This document shows positions 17,283 through 26,167 of a DNA stretch of 64,000 nucleotides, piece by piece. Position numbers and translations under genes: made by a program. Where the stretch lies: contig NZ_MJUX01000001.1 of assembly GCF_001927245.1 (NCBI RefSeq), positions 1,178,001 through 1,242,000 on the forward strand, in the 5' to 3' direction. The DNA comes from Acuticoccus yangtzensis (GTDB taxonomy: Bacteria > Pseudomonadota > Alphaproteobacteria > Rhizobiales > Amorphaceae). A model generated the notes under the pieces. That model did no database searches, had not been told where the DNA came from, and saw only the letters and a list, made by a program, of their open reading frames with translations. Numbering within the stretch: position 1 is the first letter of the stretch; each line of letters starts with the position of its first letter.

Positions 17283-19217
17283 CTACAGCACCCAGTCGGC
17301 CCCGAAAATCGCCTTGTTGAGCGGTTCGATATCTTTGCGCCGCCGCTTCATGACCGCGACCGCGGGGGCGTACCGCTCGTGATTGAGATGGCGCCACCGT
17401 TCCGACGTCGCCATCTCCGCCGCCGCGCCCGAAAACGCGGTCTGGTCGAAGCTGCTGCCGCCGCCGACATCGGGCACGCGGTGGTTGGAGTTGTCGACCA
17501 CCGGCAGGCCGATCTTCTCCAGCAGTGCGGCGCGGTAGGCCTCGTCGCTCGCCCACCGGGTGAACGAGATGGTGACCGCGTCGCGCAGGTAGCGCGTCTC
17601 GCCGAGATATTCGCGCGCGTAGGTCGCCCAGAGCGAGATCATCGCGTCGAAATTGGCCATCGCCGCGCCGAGGTCCTTGTTGCGCACCTCGTAGAGCCTC
17701 AGCCGGCTGGCGGCCCAGTTGAAGAAGTCCCGCACCAGCAGGATGCGCGTGGTCCGCGCGCACGGCCCCATCACCCTGTCGTGGTCGCGCACGAGGTCCA
17801 TGAACGAGAGGCGCGGCAAAATGAGGCTCTCATAACTGACGATGACGAGCGGCTTGTCGGCCGCGCGCAGCTCCTCCAGACGCTGCGCCTGGCTGCGCAC
17901 GACCTCGACGACCCCCTCCATCTTGACCGCGCGGAAGAAGCGGTAGGGGTCCTTGAAGTGCTCGACGTTGTTGAGGAAGACCGGCGGGGTCGCCGCCTGC
18001 TGGGCCAGCCAAGCGACCACGCCGTGGTTGCCGCTGCGCTGCAGGCCGAAGAGGTTGATTTCGAGGCCCGTCGATCCTGCAGGTCCCTGCGGCACCTCGC
18101 CCGGCGTCGATGGGGCCGGCGTAGCCGGAACGTTCGACCTCGAGGGCGACGAAGGCGTTTCGACGCTCGCGGCGTCGGGCGCCGCGCCCTCGGCGGCCGC
18201 AGCTTGCGCCGAGCGCGCGGCCTGGCGGGCGGCGCGTGCCGCAGCGCGGGACGCCTGCCGCGCCGCGCGTTCCTCCTCACGCACCGTCTGACGCGCGGCG
18301 CGCGCCTCCGCACGCGCGACCTGCCGCGCCGCCCGCTCCGTCAGCAGATCGCCCGGTCGAGACGGTTTGGCCTCCGCAGTCGGCTCCGGCACCACCCGTG
18401 CCGCGTCCGCCTCCCGCGCCTCGTCCATCACGGCGGCCGCCGCGGCGGTGGCACGCTCCGTCACGGCCTGGCGCGAGGCGACCGGCGGTGCCGCCGGCGC
18501 CGGTCCGGCGGTTCCGGCGACGAGCGCCGCGGGATCCTCCGCGCCGGACACGATGGCGTGGATCAGCCGCGCCAGCGACACGCCGCGCCGCTTCAGCGCC
18601 TGAGCCGCCTTGTGGTCGCCGCCCGCCACGCGCAACCGGCGCATCGCCGGCCACGCGGCGCACAAGCGGTCGGCGTGCCGCGTATCCTCCTCGCCGTCCG
18701 TCCCATGGATCACGCTGTAGTCGATGCCGGGGGCGAAATAGGCCGCCGCATCAGGCATGGTCCAGCGGCGGACCGTGCGCGCGAACTTCAGGTAACGCTT
18801 GTCGAAAGGCACGAGGTTCGGCTTGATCGAGCTTTGCGGCACGAAGGCGATGGCGTGGGTGCAGCCCGGCAGATCACGGGCGAAGACCAGCGCCCCGAAG
18901 CCCCCCATGGAGTTGCCGATCGTCACCGTGCGCGTCACGCCGTTCGCGGCCATATCGCTGGTCAGGACCGCGCGCACACGCTCGTCGATGCCGTTGAACC
19001 AGCCGCGCGCCTTGTCGGTCACGAAATAGGCCGTCACCTCCTCGCCCAGCGTCTTCACGAACTCGTCCGGCTGGGCACCGGCCATCTTAAGAGCGATGCC
19101 GTTGAACACGACGTAGGCGAGGCCGGGCGCGCCGGGCTGATGGCTGATCTTGAGGCGCTCATCCTCGAAGAGGATCCGCAGTGCGGGCGTGTCCGGCAAC
19201 GCGGTCTGGCTGGACAA
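17283..19217 (-). CDS. alpha/beta-hydrolase-like and sulfotransferase-like fusion protein
   Basis: A 644-residue protein with two apparent domains. The N-terminal third has a nucleophile elbow (TVTIGNSMGGFGALVFARDL) with a later GGDH that could supply a histidine, as in alpha/beta hydrolases. An Ala/Arg/Glu-rich, probably coiled linker of about 150 residues follows, with tracts such as AARQASRAAARAARQAARSA. The last 250 residues start with INLFGLQRSGNHGVVAWLAQ, like the PAPS-binding loop of sulfotransferases, and contain ILLVRDFFNWAASRLRLYE, like the 3'-phosphate-binding segment. The TTG at 19217 follows CGAGG and fits the domain start; an ATG at 19331 would add an unlikely Arg-rich stretch. 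The substrate is unknown. Confidence 0.7.
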   Translation of the reverse strand: MSSQTALPDTPALRILFEDERLKISHQPGAPGLAYVVFNGIALKMAGAQPDEFVKTLGEEVTAYFVTDKARGWFNGIDERVRAVLTSDMAANGVTRTVTIGNSMGGFGALVFARDLPGCTHAIAFVPQSSIKPNLVPFDKRYLKFARTVRRWTMPDAAAYFAPGIDYSVIHGTDGEEDTRHADRLCAAWPAMRRLRVAGGDHKAAQALKRRGVSLARLIHAIVSGAEDPAALVAGTAGPAPAAPPVASRQAVTERATAAAAAVMDEAREADAARVVPEPTAEAKPSRPGDLLTERAARQVARAEARAARQTVREEERAARQASRAAARAARQAARSAQAAAAEGAAPDAASVETPSSPSRSNVPATPAPSTPGEVPQGPAGSTGLEINLFGLQRSGNHGVVAWLAQQAATPPVFLNNVEHFKDPYRFFRAVKMEGVVEVVRSQAQRLEELRAADKPLVIVSYESLILPRLSFMDLVRDHDRVMGPCARTTRILLVRDFFNWAASRLRLYEVRNKDLGAAMANFDAMISLWATYAREYLGETRYLRDAVTISFTRWASDEAYRAALLEKIGLPVVDNSNHRVPDVGGGSSFDQTAFSGAAAEMATSERWRHLNHERYAPAVAVMKRRRKDIEPLNKAIFGADWVL

Positions 19218-19495
19218 TGGAACCTCGGTGTCGCGGCGAAAGGGGGCCGGTATGGCAAAGGCCGCACGATGAAGGCAAGTCTCGGCGCTGCATAGCCGGG
19301 TAGGCCCTCGAACGCGGGCCGATGCGCGCATCCGATCTCGCCGGACGACGAGGCCACGCTAGGTGATGGACGACGCCGCGCCCGACCGGATGCGCGGCCG
19401 AGCAGAGCCGGAAGCGGTCCCGCCGCGCGGCGTGGTAACAACCGGCGGCCCGCTGCGGCGGGGGTGCGGGATCCGGCCGGCGCGATGGAGGTGTG

Positions 19496-20803
19496 ATGCG
19501 CAGTCTCGGCGAATGGGTGGTGATCCTGCGGCTGGCGCTGGTGCAAGCCGCCGTCGCCTCCGTCACGGTGATCCCCATCTCCACTCTTCCGCGGCTGATG
19601 GTGGAGGAACTCGCCTTCTTCGCGCTGATGCCGGCCGGCTTGATCGGCGTCCACTACGCGGTGCAGACCTCCCGCGCCCGGTTCGGCTTCGGCTCGGACG
19701 TCGCGCACCGGCGCACACCGTTCGTCCTCGGCGGCCTCGCCCTCCTCGCGGTGGCCGCGGTCGGCTGCGCGGCGGCGACATGGCTGATGGCGAGCTCCCC
19801 GGTGCTCGGCTATGCGGCCGCCCTCGTCGCCTACGGGGCTGTCGGCATCGGCATCGGCGCCGCGGGGACGACGCTCTTCGCGCTGGTGTCCACCATGGTC
19901 TCGCCCGAGCGGCGGGCGCCCGCGGCCACCGCCATCTTCCTGACGATGATTTTCGGCCTCGTCCTCACCTCCAAGCTGGCGGGGGGCGCAATGATCCCGT
20001 TCTCCTTCGCCGCGCTTCTCGAAGTGTCGGCCACGGTCAGTCTCGCGGCCGGGGCGATCGGCACCCTCGCCATCTGGCGGTTGGAGCGCGCGCCCCTGAA
20101 CCCGACGGGCGCGCCGCCCTCCGCCGGCCGCCCCACCTTCCGCGCCGCACTCGCCATGAGCTGGCACGATCCGACGGTGCGCGGCTTCACCCTCTTCGTG
20201 TTCATGTCGATGTTCGCCTACAACATGCAGGAACTCGTCATGGAGCCGTTCAGCGCGGCGGTGTTCGGGTTGGAGCCCGGCGCATCGACGCGGCTTTCGG
20301 GCGACCACCACGCGGGCGTCTTCGCCGGGCTGGTGCTGATGGCGCTTGCCGGATGGTGGGCGCGCGGCCGTCCCGCCGCGCTCGTCACCGCGACCGTGGC
20401 CGGCTGCGTCGGGTCTGCGTTGGCGCTGGGTGCCTTGGCGACGGCGGCCCTCAACGCGCCAGACTGGCCGCTGCGTCCGACGATCCTCGCCTACGGTCTC
20501 GCCAACGGCCTCTTCGCAGGCGGCGCCGTGGCGGCCATGTTCTCGCTCGCGGGTGACGGAACGGCGGGGCGCGAGGGCACGCGGATCGGTCTCTGGGGCA
20601 CGGCGCAGGCGCTCGGCTTCGGGCTCGGCATGGTCTTCGGCGCGGGGGCGCTGGACGCCGCGCGCGCCCTCATCCCGGTGTCGGAAGCTTTCGCCAGCGT
20701 GTTCCTCGTCGAAAGCGCGCTTTTTCTGGTTGCGGCTTTGGTCGCACTCAGGGTGCTACAAATCCGCCCGGACGCCAGAGAAAGGACCGGAATTCACGGC
20801 TGA
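19496..20803 (+). CDS. PucC/BCD-family MFS transporter
   Basis: A 435-residue membrane protein with about twelve hydrophobic segments. The N-terminal block ISTLPRLMVEELAF, then HYAVQTSRARFGFGSDVAHR and RRTPFVLGG, is characteristic of the bacteriochlorophyll-delivery (BCD/PucC) branch of the major facilitator superfamily, whose members assist pigment-protein assembly in phototrophs. GGAGG precedes the ATG at 19496. The gene is followed 106 bases later by hemA on the same strand. No photosynthesis gene is seen in the window, so the transported or bound compound is open; a tetrapyrrole is a reasonable guess. Confidence 0.8.
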   Translation: MRSLGEWVVILRLALVQAAVASVTVIPISTLPRLMVEELAFFALMPAGLIGVHYAVQTSRARFGFGSDVAHRRTPFVLGGLALLAVAAVGCAAATWLMASSPVLGYAAALVAYGAVGIGIGAAGTTLFALVSTMVSPERRAPAATAIFLTMIFGLVLTSKLAGGAMIPFSFAALLEVSATVSLAAGAIGTLAIWRLERAPLNPTGAPPSAGRPTFRAALAMSWHDPTVRGFTLFVFMSMFAYNMQELVMEPFSAAVFGLEPGASTRLSGDHHAGVFAGLVLMALAGWWARGRPAALVTATVAGCVGSALALGALATAALNAPDWPLRPTILAYGLANGLFAGGAVAAMFSLAGDGTAGREGTRIGLWGTAQALGFGLGMVFGAGALDAARALIPVSEAFASVFLVESALFLVAALVALRVLQIRPDARERTGIHG

Positions 20804-20908
20804 TATGCGTTCAGGCGGCCCTTTCGCGATACCGAAAATACAAGACAGCGCTGGACAGAGGGGGTGCTCATCAGAATATGTCTAATGACAGTTCGGATTG
20901 AGGGCACG

Positions 20909-22132
20909 ATGGATTACGAGCGTCACTTCGCGGACAGCCTCGACTCGCTGAGGAACGAGGGCCGCTACCGGGTTTTTGCTGATCTGGAACGTCACCGCGG
21001 TGCCTTCCCGCGGGCCACCCGCCATCATACTGGCAACGGCCCGAGCGAAGTCACCGTGTGGTGCTCGAACGACTATCTCGGCATGGGTCAGCACCCCAAG
21101 GTGCTGGCGGCGATGCACGAGGCGATCGACAAGTGTGGCGCGGGCGCAGGCGGCACCCGCAACATCTCCGGCACCAACCACTACCATGTCGAGCTTGAGA
21201 AATCGCTCGCCGACCTGCACGGCAAGCCGGCCGCCCTTCTCTTCACGTCCGGCTACGTGTCCAACTGGGCCGCGCTCGGTACGTTGGCGGCCAAGCTCCC
21301 GAACTGCGCCGTCTTCTCCGATGCGATGAACCACGCCTCGATGATCGAGGGCATCCGCCACAGCCGGGCCGAGCGGCACATCTTCGCCCACAACGATCCC
21401 GAAGATCTCGACCGCCGCCTGTCGGAGATCGACCCGTCCCGGCCCAAGCTCGTCGCCTTCGAGTCCGTCTATTCGATGGATGGTGACATCGCGCCGATCG
21501 AGGAGCTGTGCGACGTCGCCGACAAGCACGGCGCCATGACCTATCTCGACGAGGTTCACGCGGTCGGCCTCTACGGCCCGCGTGGCGGCGGCATCGCCGA
21601 AGAGCGCGGCCTGATGGACCGTCTAACCGTCATCGAGGGGACGCTCGGCAAGGCGTTCGGCGTCGTCGGCGGGTACATCGCCGCCTCGCGCGCCTTGTGC
21701 GACTTCGTCCGCTCCTTCGCGTCCGGCTTCATCTTCACCACGGCGCTGCCGCCCGCGGTCGCCGCCGGTGCCCGCGCGTCGATCGAGCATCTGAAGACCT
21801 CGACGGCCGAGCGTGAGGCGCACCAGGCCGTGGTCGCCACCGTGCGCGCGCGCCTGAAGGCGATCGGCATCCCCGTGCTCGACAATCCGAGCCACATCGT
21901 CCCGGTGATGGTGAACGACGCCGCCAAGTGCAAATGGATCTCCGATTTGTTGCTCGACCAGCACGGCGTCTACGTCCAGCCGATCAACTATCCCACCGTG
22001 CCGAAGGGGACGGAGCGGCTGCGCATCACCCCCTCCCCGGTCCATACCGAGGCCGATATCGACCACCTGTGCCACGCTTTGTCCGACCTATGGTCGCAGT
22101 GCGCCCTGGCCCGCACATCCGCCGTCGCCTGA
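20909..22132 (+). CDS. hemA: 5-aminolevulinate synthase (C4 pathway)
   Basis: PLP enzyme that condenses glycine and succinyl-CoA to 5-aminolevulinate, the first step of heme synthesis in alphaproteobacteria. The 407-residue protein begins [20 protein letters not shown], the standard family start. It carries [19 protein letters not shown], the [16 protein letters not shown] region, [28 protein letters not shown] and the lysine motif [16 protein letters not shown] for the cofactor Schiff base. The open frame extends upstream to 20864, but the conserved start is at 20909. A strong terminator follows. Confidence 0.96.
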   Translation: MDYERHFADSLDSLRNEGRYRVFADLERHRGAFPRATRHHTGNGPSEVTVWCSNDYLGMGQHPKVLAAMHEAIDKCGAGAGGTRNISGTNHYHVELEKSLADLHGKPAALLFTSGYVSNWAALGTLAAKLPNCAVFSDAMNHASMIEGIRHSRAERHIFAHNDPEDLDRRLSEIDPSRPKLVAFESVYSMDGDIAPIEELCDVADKHGAMTYLDEVHAVGLYGPRGGGIAEERGLMDRLTVIEGTLGKAFGVVGGYIAASRALCDFVRSFASGFIFTTALPPAVAAGARASIEHLKTSTAEREAHQAVVATVRARLKAIGIPVLDNPSHIVPVMVNDAAKCKWISDLLLDQHGVYVQPINYPTVPKGTERLRITPSPVHTEADIDHLCHALSDLWSQCALARTSAVA

Positions 22133-22196
22133 CCCATAGCAGAACAGGTCTCTGAGCGGCCTCGATACGGCCGGTCTAAACTGAGAAAACGTGACG

Positions 22197-22221
22197 ATGG
22201 CGGCTTCGGCCGCCATTTTTT
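22197..22221 (+). terminator. rho-independent terminator after hemA
   Basis: ATGGCGGC and GCCGCCAT form a perfect 8-bp stem capped by a TTCG tetraloop and followed by a T6 run. It lies 64 bases past the hemA stop and is one of the clearest terminators in the window. Confidence 0.93.
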
Positions 22222-22471
22222 ATGGCCCGGCCGGAGCCAAGGCACCGGAAGTCAATCCCGGCCCGCCGCGACTGCGGCAAAAAGGCAACGCCCACCCACA
22301 GCAAAAGTTGAGCCTGTGGACGACGATCGCAACAATTTTACGCATTTTTCGGTTTTGGGGTTTTCGGGTCCGCCCCTGGACACTAACAGGGCCGGGCAGG
22401 CGCCACGCGCCGCATTTTCGCCGGGAGGTTGCAATCGCGCCCCCGGCGCATCCGATGACAGGATCCCGAAC
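22222..22471. other. upstream region of the RlpA-like gene
   Basis: About 250 bases without a credible gene. An AT-rich patch at 22328-22368 stands out from the GC-rich surroundings and probably contains the promoter of the RlpA-like gene. TTGAGC with AACAAT at 17-base spacing (about 22308-22336) is a weak candidate. Confidence 0.35.
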
Positions 22472-22849
22472 ATGCTCCACGCCAGGTCCGCCCTTGCGAC
22501 GGCTGTTGCCGCCCTTTTTATCGCGACCTCTCTGCCTCTCGCAGCTCCGGCGGACGCCGGCACCGTCAAGAATGGTGTCGCATCCTACTACGGCAAGCGC
22601 TTCCACGGCCGCCGCACCGCCAATGGCGAGCGCTTCAACATGAACGCGCTCACCGCCGCCCACCGCACCCTGCCCTTCGGCACCCGCGTCAAGGTCACCA
22701 ACCCGAAGAACGGGCGCTCGGTGACCGTGCGCATCAACGATCGCGGTCCCTATCACGGCAAGCGCTCCATCGATCTGTCGCGCGCCGCCGCCGAGAAGAT
22801 CGGCATGGTGAACGCCGGCGTCGCCTCGGTGAAGATGGAAATCTTCTGA
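22472..22849 (+). CDS. RlpA-like double-psi beta-barrel secreted protein
   Basis: A 125-residue protein with a signal peptide ([20 protein letters not shown]) and a single double-psi beta-barrel domain: [38 protein letters not shown] and [20 protein letters not shown], including the conserved aspartate of the NDRGP motif. This is the core of the RlpA septal-ring lytic transglycosylase family, without the SPOR domain. It is probably periplasmic and acts on, or binds, peptidoglycan. The ATG at 22472 is chosen because it directly precedes the signal peptide; the open frame runs upstream without coding character. Confidence 0.87.
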   Translation: MLHARSALATAVAALFIATSLPLAAPADAGTVKNGVASYYGKRFHGRRTANGERFNMNALTAAHRTLPFGTRVKVTNPKNGRSVTVRINDRGPYHGKRSIDLSRAAAEKIGMVNAGVASVKMEIF

Positions 22850-22969
22850 GGCAGAGGCCCGCGCCCATCACGCAGCCCATCACCGCCACCGATCGCCCAA
22901 CCGCACAACTTTGAATTTGATACCGGAACCGCACCGCGCCACGCTCGGCCGGAACCGGAGAGGGTGCGG

Positions 22970-23581
22970 ATGATCACGATCCACGGGATGGCGGACTCGG
23001 GGAACTGCTACAAACCACGGCTCTTGGCGGCGCTGATCGGGCTGCCATTTCGCCACAACGAGGTATCTTTCCTCGACGGCGGCACCGCGCGGCCCGCGTT
23101 CAGGGCCATGGCGCCGCTCGGCAAGGTGCCCGTGCTCCAGCTGGACGACGGGCGCGCGCTGCCCGAATCCAACGCGATCCTCACCTATCTCGGCGATGGG
23201 ACGGCGTTCGTGCCGCAGGATCGCTTCGCCCACGCCGAGATGCTGGCGTGGATGTTCTTCGAGCAATATAGCCACGAGCCGCACGTGGCGGTGCGCCGCT
23301 CCCTCACCGTCTATCCGGCGCTCGCCGCCGCGGCGACGCCGGAGCGGATGGCCGCCACGTTGGAGGGCGGCCGCAAGGCGCTCGGCGTCATGGAGCTGCG
23401 GCTTGCCGCCCATGAATGGTTGGTCGGCGACGCGCCGAGCCTCGCCGACATCGCCCTTTACGCCTACACCCATGTGGCGGCCGAGGGCGGGTTCGACCTC
23501 GGCGAGACACCGGGCGTTGCGCGGTGGGTGGAGCGGGTGGCCGCGCTTCCGGGCTACCGGCCGATGACCTGGCTCCCATGA
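22970..23581 (+). CDS. glutathione S-transferase family protein
   Basis: A 203-residue GST. The N-terminal domain begins MITIHGMADSGNCYKPRLLA and has MAPLGKVPVLQLDDGRALPESNAILTYL, the GSH-binding PVL and ES motifs. The helical domain includes HEWLVGDAPSLADIALYAYT, the GST N-cap box. The ATG at 22970 follows GGAGAGGG; a GTG at 22964 is in frame. This is the second GST in the window and is not closely similar to the one at 13485. The substrate is unknown. Confidence 0.86.
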   Translation: MITIHGMADSGNCYKPRLLAALIGLPFRHNEVSFLDGGTARPAFRAMAPLGKVPVLQLDDGRALPESNAILTYLGDGTAFVPQDRFAHAEMLAWMFFEQYSHEPHVAVRRSLTVYPALAAAATPERMAATLEGGRKALGVMELRLAAHEWLVGDAPSLADIALYAYTHVAAEGGFDLGETPGVARWVERVAALPGYRPMTWLP

Positions 23582-23643
23582 CGCCGGAGCGCCGCCTCAC
23601 GGTCGTGCCGTGTCGCCGCCGCCCGCGCCTCTGACCTCTCCTT

Positions 23644-23733
23644 ACAAACGCGAACAGCCCCACAAACGCGAACAGCCCCACAAACGCGAACAGCCCCACA
23701 AACGCGAACAGCCCCACAAACGCGAACAGCGCC
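23644..23733. repeat. five tandem copies of an 18-bp repeat
   Basis: Five head-to-tail copies of ACAAACGCGAACAGCCCC, the last ending AGCGCC. Copies start at 23644, 23662, 23680, 23698 and 23716, and the first four are identical. The period is a multiple of three, so any frame through it gives a six-residue repeat, but no credible gene contains it. It lies about 60 bases past the GST stop, and its last copy forms the left arm of a 13-bp hairpin. Confidence 0.95.
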
Positions 23734-23753
23734 GCGAAATGCGGCGCTGTTCG
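23723..23753. terminator. 13-bp perfect hairpin at the end of the tandem repeat
   Basis: CGAACAGCGCCGC (23723-23735) and GCGGCGCTGTTCG (23741-23753) form a perfect 13-bp stem with loop GAAAT. The left arm is the final 18-bp repeat copy, and every earlier copy has CGCGAACAG, which could pair with the same right arm. It may terminate GST transcription, although there is no long T-run. Confidence 0.6.
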
Positions 23754-23900
23754 GATGTTCATCGGCGGATTGCGGCGGGTGAATCCCCGGGGCCGCCTTC
23801 ACATCGGCTGCGCTTGCGCATCACGTGAAGGGCGAGGTCCGGCCCGGCTGCTCTCAGGCGGACCCGCGCGGCCGGCGCTTCGTCGATCCGGTCGGCGGGG

Positions 23901-24560
23901 TCAGCCGAAGAGGGCGTCCACGTCGTCCTGGTTGACGATGCCATAGTCACCTTCGAGAGCGGGACCGTTGAGCAGGTCCTTGTCGGTCCGCTCTTTCTTC
24001 TCCTGCACGGGCGCGGTCAGCTCTTGCGCCTTCCACACATCCACCATGGAGGCGATGCGCTCTTCGATGAAGGCCAGCGACTCCACCACCTTGGAGATGC
24101 GCTGTCCGGTGATGTCCTGGAAGTTGCAGGCCTCGAAGATCTGAATGACGCTGTCGCCGATGGCCTGTGCACGCTCCCTCAATTCGTCGTCCGCATCCTG
24201 CATGATGGCGGCGACGGTGGTGTCGATCGCCTCGGCGGCGGCGAGGATGGTGTCCGTCGCCATCTCGGTGCCCTCGACCACGGCCCTCAGCTCGTCCGCC
24301 GCGCGGGCGTTGGATTGCTCCCCCGCGTTGCGGGCGTAGAGCGCGCCGATCTCGGTCTTCGTCACGTCGATCCGCTTTTGGATGTCGTCGACGCCGCTCC
24401 ACAATGCGATCGCATTGTCCACGGGAGCTGCGGGATCGCCGCCGGCTTTGCCGCGGGCGGTGTGAAGCTCCTTCAGGATTGTTTCCACCTGGTGGGTCAT
24501 AGGCGAAGTTTCGGCAAGACGCCGTGCTTCTGCGATCTCGACCCGGAATGGTCTTGCCAT
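23901..24560 (-). CDS. cheZ: protein phosphatase CheZ
   Basis: A 219-residue, largely helical protein that should dephosphorylate phospho-CheY. The family's catalytic core reads IQIFEACNFQDITGQRISKV, including the Gln of the QDxTGQ motif, and the C-terminus NQDDVDALFG is the acidic CheY-binding tail. The ATG at 24560 (MARPFRVEIAEARRLAE) lies ten bases after GGAG. It is divergent from cheY with 184 bases between the starts, so the two may share regulatory DNA. Confidence 0.9.
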   Translation of the reverse strand: MARPFRVEIAEARRLAETSPMTHQVETILKELHTARGKAGGDPAAPVDNAIALWSGVDDIQKRIDVTKTEIGALYARNAGEQSNARAADELRAVVEGTEMATDTILAAAEAIDTTVAAIMQDADDELRERAQAIGDSVIQIFEACNFQDITGQRISKVVESLAFIEERIASMVDVWKAQELTAPVQEKKERTDKDLLNGPALEGDYGIVNQDDVDALFG

Positions 24561-24744
24561 GTTCAAATGACTCCGTTGACGCACGGTCCGAGAATACACG
24601 CTTACCGTGCATTTTCAACCGAGCGCGGGTGGGTGTGGCGAGTGTCGGGCAAGGTTCGACCAAAGCTCGGCGCAAGCGTATCAGCTTAGACCCAAATGGC
24701 CGAACATTCGCTCGAACCGGGCGTGCAACATCGCGGAGCAATCG

Positions 24745-25131
24745 ATGTCCCTTGACTTAACGATGCCTGTCCTCGTGGTCGACGACTACAAGACAATGGT
24801 TCGTATTATTAAGAACCTCCTGCGTCAGATCGGGTTCACGGACGTGGACGATGCGTCGGACGGCAGTGAAGCCTTGGAAAAGATCAAAGGCAAAACCTAC
24901 GGTTTGGTCATCTCCGACTGGAATATGGAGCCGATGACCGGCTACGAACTCCTCAAGCAGGTCCGCGCCAATCCCGAAACCGCAGAGCTGCCGTTCATCA
25001 TGGTCACCGCCGAGGCGAAGTCCGAGAACGTGGTCGCGGCGAAGAAGGCCGGTGTGAACAACTACATCGTCAAACCCTTTAATGCGCAGACTTTGAAGGG
25101 GAAAATCGAGTCGGTCTTCCAACCGGCATAA
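24745..25131 (+). CDS. cheY: chemotaxis response regulator CheY
   Basis: A single-domain receiver of 128 residues. The acidic pocket VLVVDDYKTM, the phosphoacceptor Asp in GLVISDWNMEPMTGYELL, the threonine in IMVTAEAK and the lysine in NYIVKPFNAQTLKGKI are all conserved, and there is no output domain. The start at 24745 (MSLDLTMPVLVVDD) has GGAG upstream. It is paired divergently with cheZ, which fits a CheY that binds the flagellar motor. Confidence 0.94.
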   Translation: MSLDLTMPVLVVDDYKTMVRIIKNLLRQIGFTDVDDASDGSEALEKIKGKTYGLVISDWNMEPMTGYELLKQVRANPETAELPFIMVTAEAKSENVVAAKKAGVNNYIVKPFNAQTLKGKIESVFQPA

Positions 25132-25186
25132 ACACGGCGAAATCAGAGCACGCCGTTACGATTTCAGTGTGGGCGGTCGAGCCTTC

Positions 25187-25209
25187 GGGAGATTGTCGAA
25201 CAATCTCCC
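25187..25209. terminator. hairpin after cheY
   Basis: GGGAGATTG and CAATCTCCC form a perfect 9-bp stem with a TCGAA loop, 56 bases past the cheY stop. There is no T-run, so it is a candidate terminator or a structural element in the leader of the next gene. Confidence 0.45.
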
Positions 25210-25372
25210 ACATTGAGACACAACCGCCCTCTTCCCGATAAAGTTGTCTTCTCGGTTGCGCGGTCGCAGCCCTCGCGTATTGGTTGTACAAAGAGGTCGG
25301 GTCATAGAGGTCTCCTCCAACGACCCCCCGACCACGAAACGCTCACGCTCAAACATGGAAGGCACGTACGGT

Positions 25373-26167
25373 ATGTATATTGTTATCGATTCGCGTGAGG
25401 TCGTGGCCAACGGCTATAAGTCTGGCTTCGAACGCGAAGGTCTGGCTTGCACCACCTTTGCGGGGACGGAGTTTGCCGACTGGCTGCACTCGATCTCCGA
25501 CGCGGATACCGCCGCCATCCAAGCGGTCATTCTCGGCGCCACCGAGGACCGTTATAATGTCCCCGCCCTGGTGCGCAGCCGTGCCAAGACGCCGATCATC
25601 GCCCTCAAGGAAGAGAGCGGCCTTGAAGAAACGCTCGAACTCTTCAACGTGGGCGTGGACGATGTCGTCAAGAAGCCGGCGCCGGTGCGCGAGCTTGTGG
25701 CCCGTGCCAACGCCATCTGGCGTCGGTCGAGCGACTCTCGCGAGGAAGCCCAGTTCGGTCGCCTCACCGTCTACTTCGACAGCCGCGACCCGACCATCGA
25801 CGATACCTCGGTCGAACTCCCCCGGCGCGAGCGGCAGATCCTGGAATATCTGGTGAAGAACCGCCGGCGGCGGATCACCAAGACCCAACTCTTCAACGCC
25901 ATCTACGGCCTCTTCAACGAGAACGTGGACGAGACGGTGATCGAAGGCCACATCTCCAAGTTGCGCAAGAAGCTGCGCACGCGCCTCGGCTACGACGTGA
26001 TCGACGCGAAGCGCTTCGCCGGCTACGCCTTCATCGGCGACAGGCAAGCGTGCGAGATGGAACGCCCCGTCCCGTGCGAGGAAACGACCACGCCGGTCCT
26101 GTCCCTCGTCGCCTCCAATCCGAGTGTGACGCGCGGCGTCTCGCGCGGCGGACCGCGGCCGGTCTGA
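25373..26167 (+). CDS. ftcR: FtcR-like flagellar transcriptional regulator
   Basis: A 264-residue protein with a receiver-like N-terminus (MYIVIDSREVVANGYKSGFE) and an OmpR-type winged-helix domain (LPRRERQILEYLVKNRRRRI, then TKTQLFNAIYGLFNENVDE and VIEGHISKLRKKLRTRLGYD). The order and wording match FtcR, the flagellar master regulator of Rhizobiales such as Brucella and Sinorhizobium. As in that family, the usual phosphoacceptor aspartate is not evident. I start at ATG 25373, downstream of GGAAGG; the frame is open to 25244. The neighbouring cheY and cheZ fit a motility role. Confidence 0.85.
   Translation: MYIVIDSREVVANGYKSGFEREGLACTTFAGTEFADWLHSISDADTAAIQAVILGATEDRYNVPALVRSRAKTPIIALKEESGLEETLELFNVGVDDVVKKPAPVRELVARANAIWRRSSDSREEAQFGRLTVYFDSRDPTIDDTSVELPRRERQILEYLVKNRRRRITKTQLFNAIYGLFNENVDETVIEGHISKLRKKLRTRLGYDVIDAKRFAGYAFIGDRQACEMERPVPCEETTTPVLSLVASNPSVTRGVSRGGPRPV

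Noticed and set aside
17379-19295. 638-codon plus-strand frame opposite the sulfotransferase fusion
   Set aside because: Arg/His/Gly-rich product with no family resemblance, whereas the minus-strand frame has two recognisable domains.
22316-22471. 52-codon N-terminal extension of the RlpA-like protein
   Set aside because: It would bury the signal peptide inside the protein, and the region looks like a promoter with an AT-rich patch.
23644-23733. 18-bp repeats considered as a CRISPR array
   Set aside because: The copies are directly adjacent with no spacers, and no cas gene is nearby.
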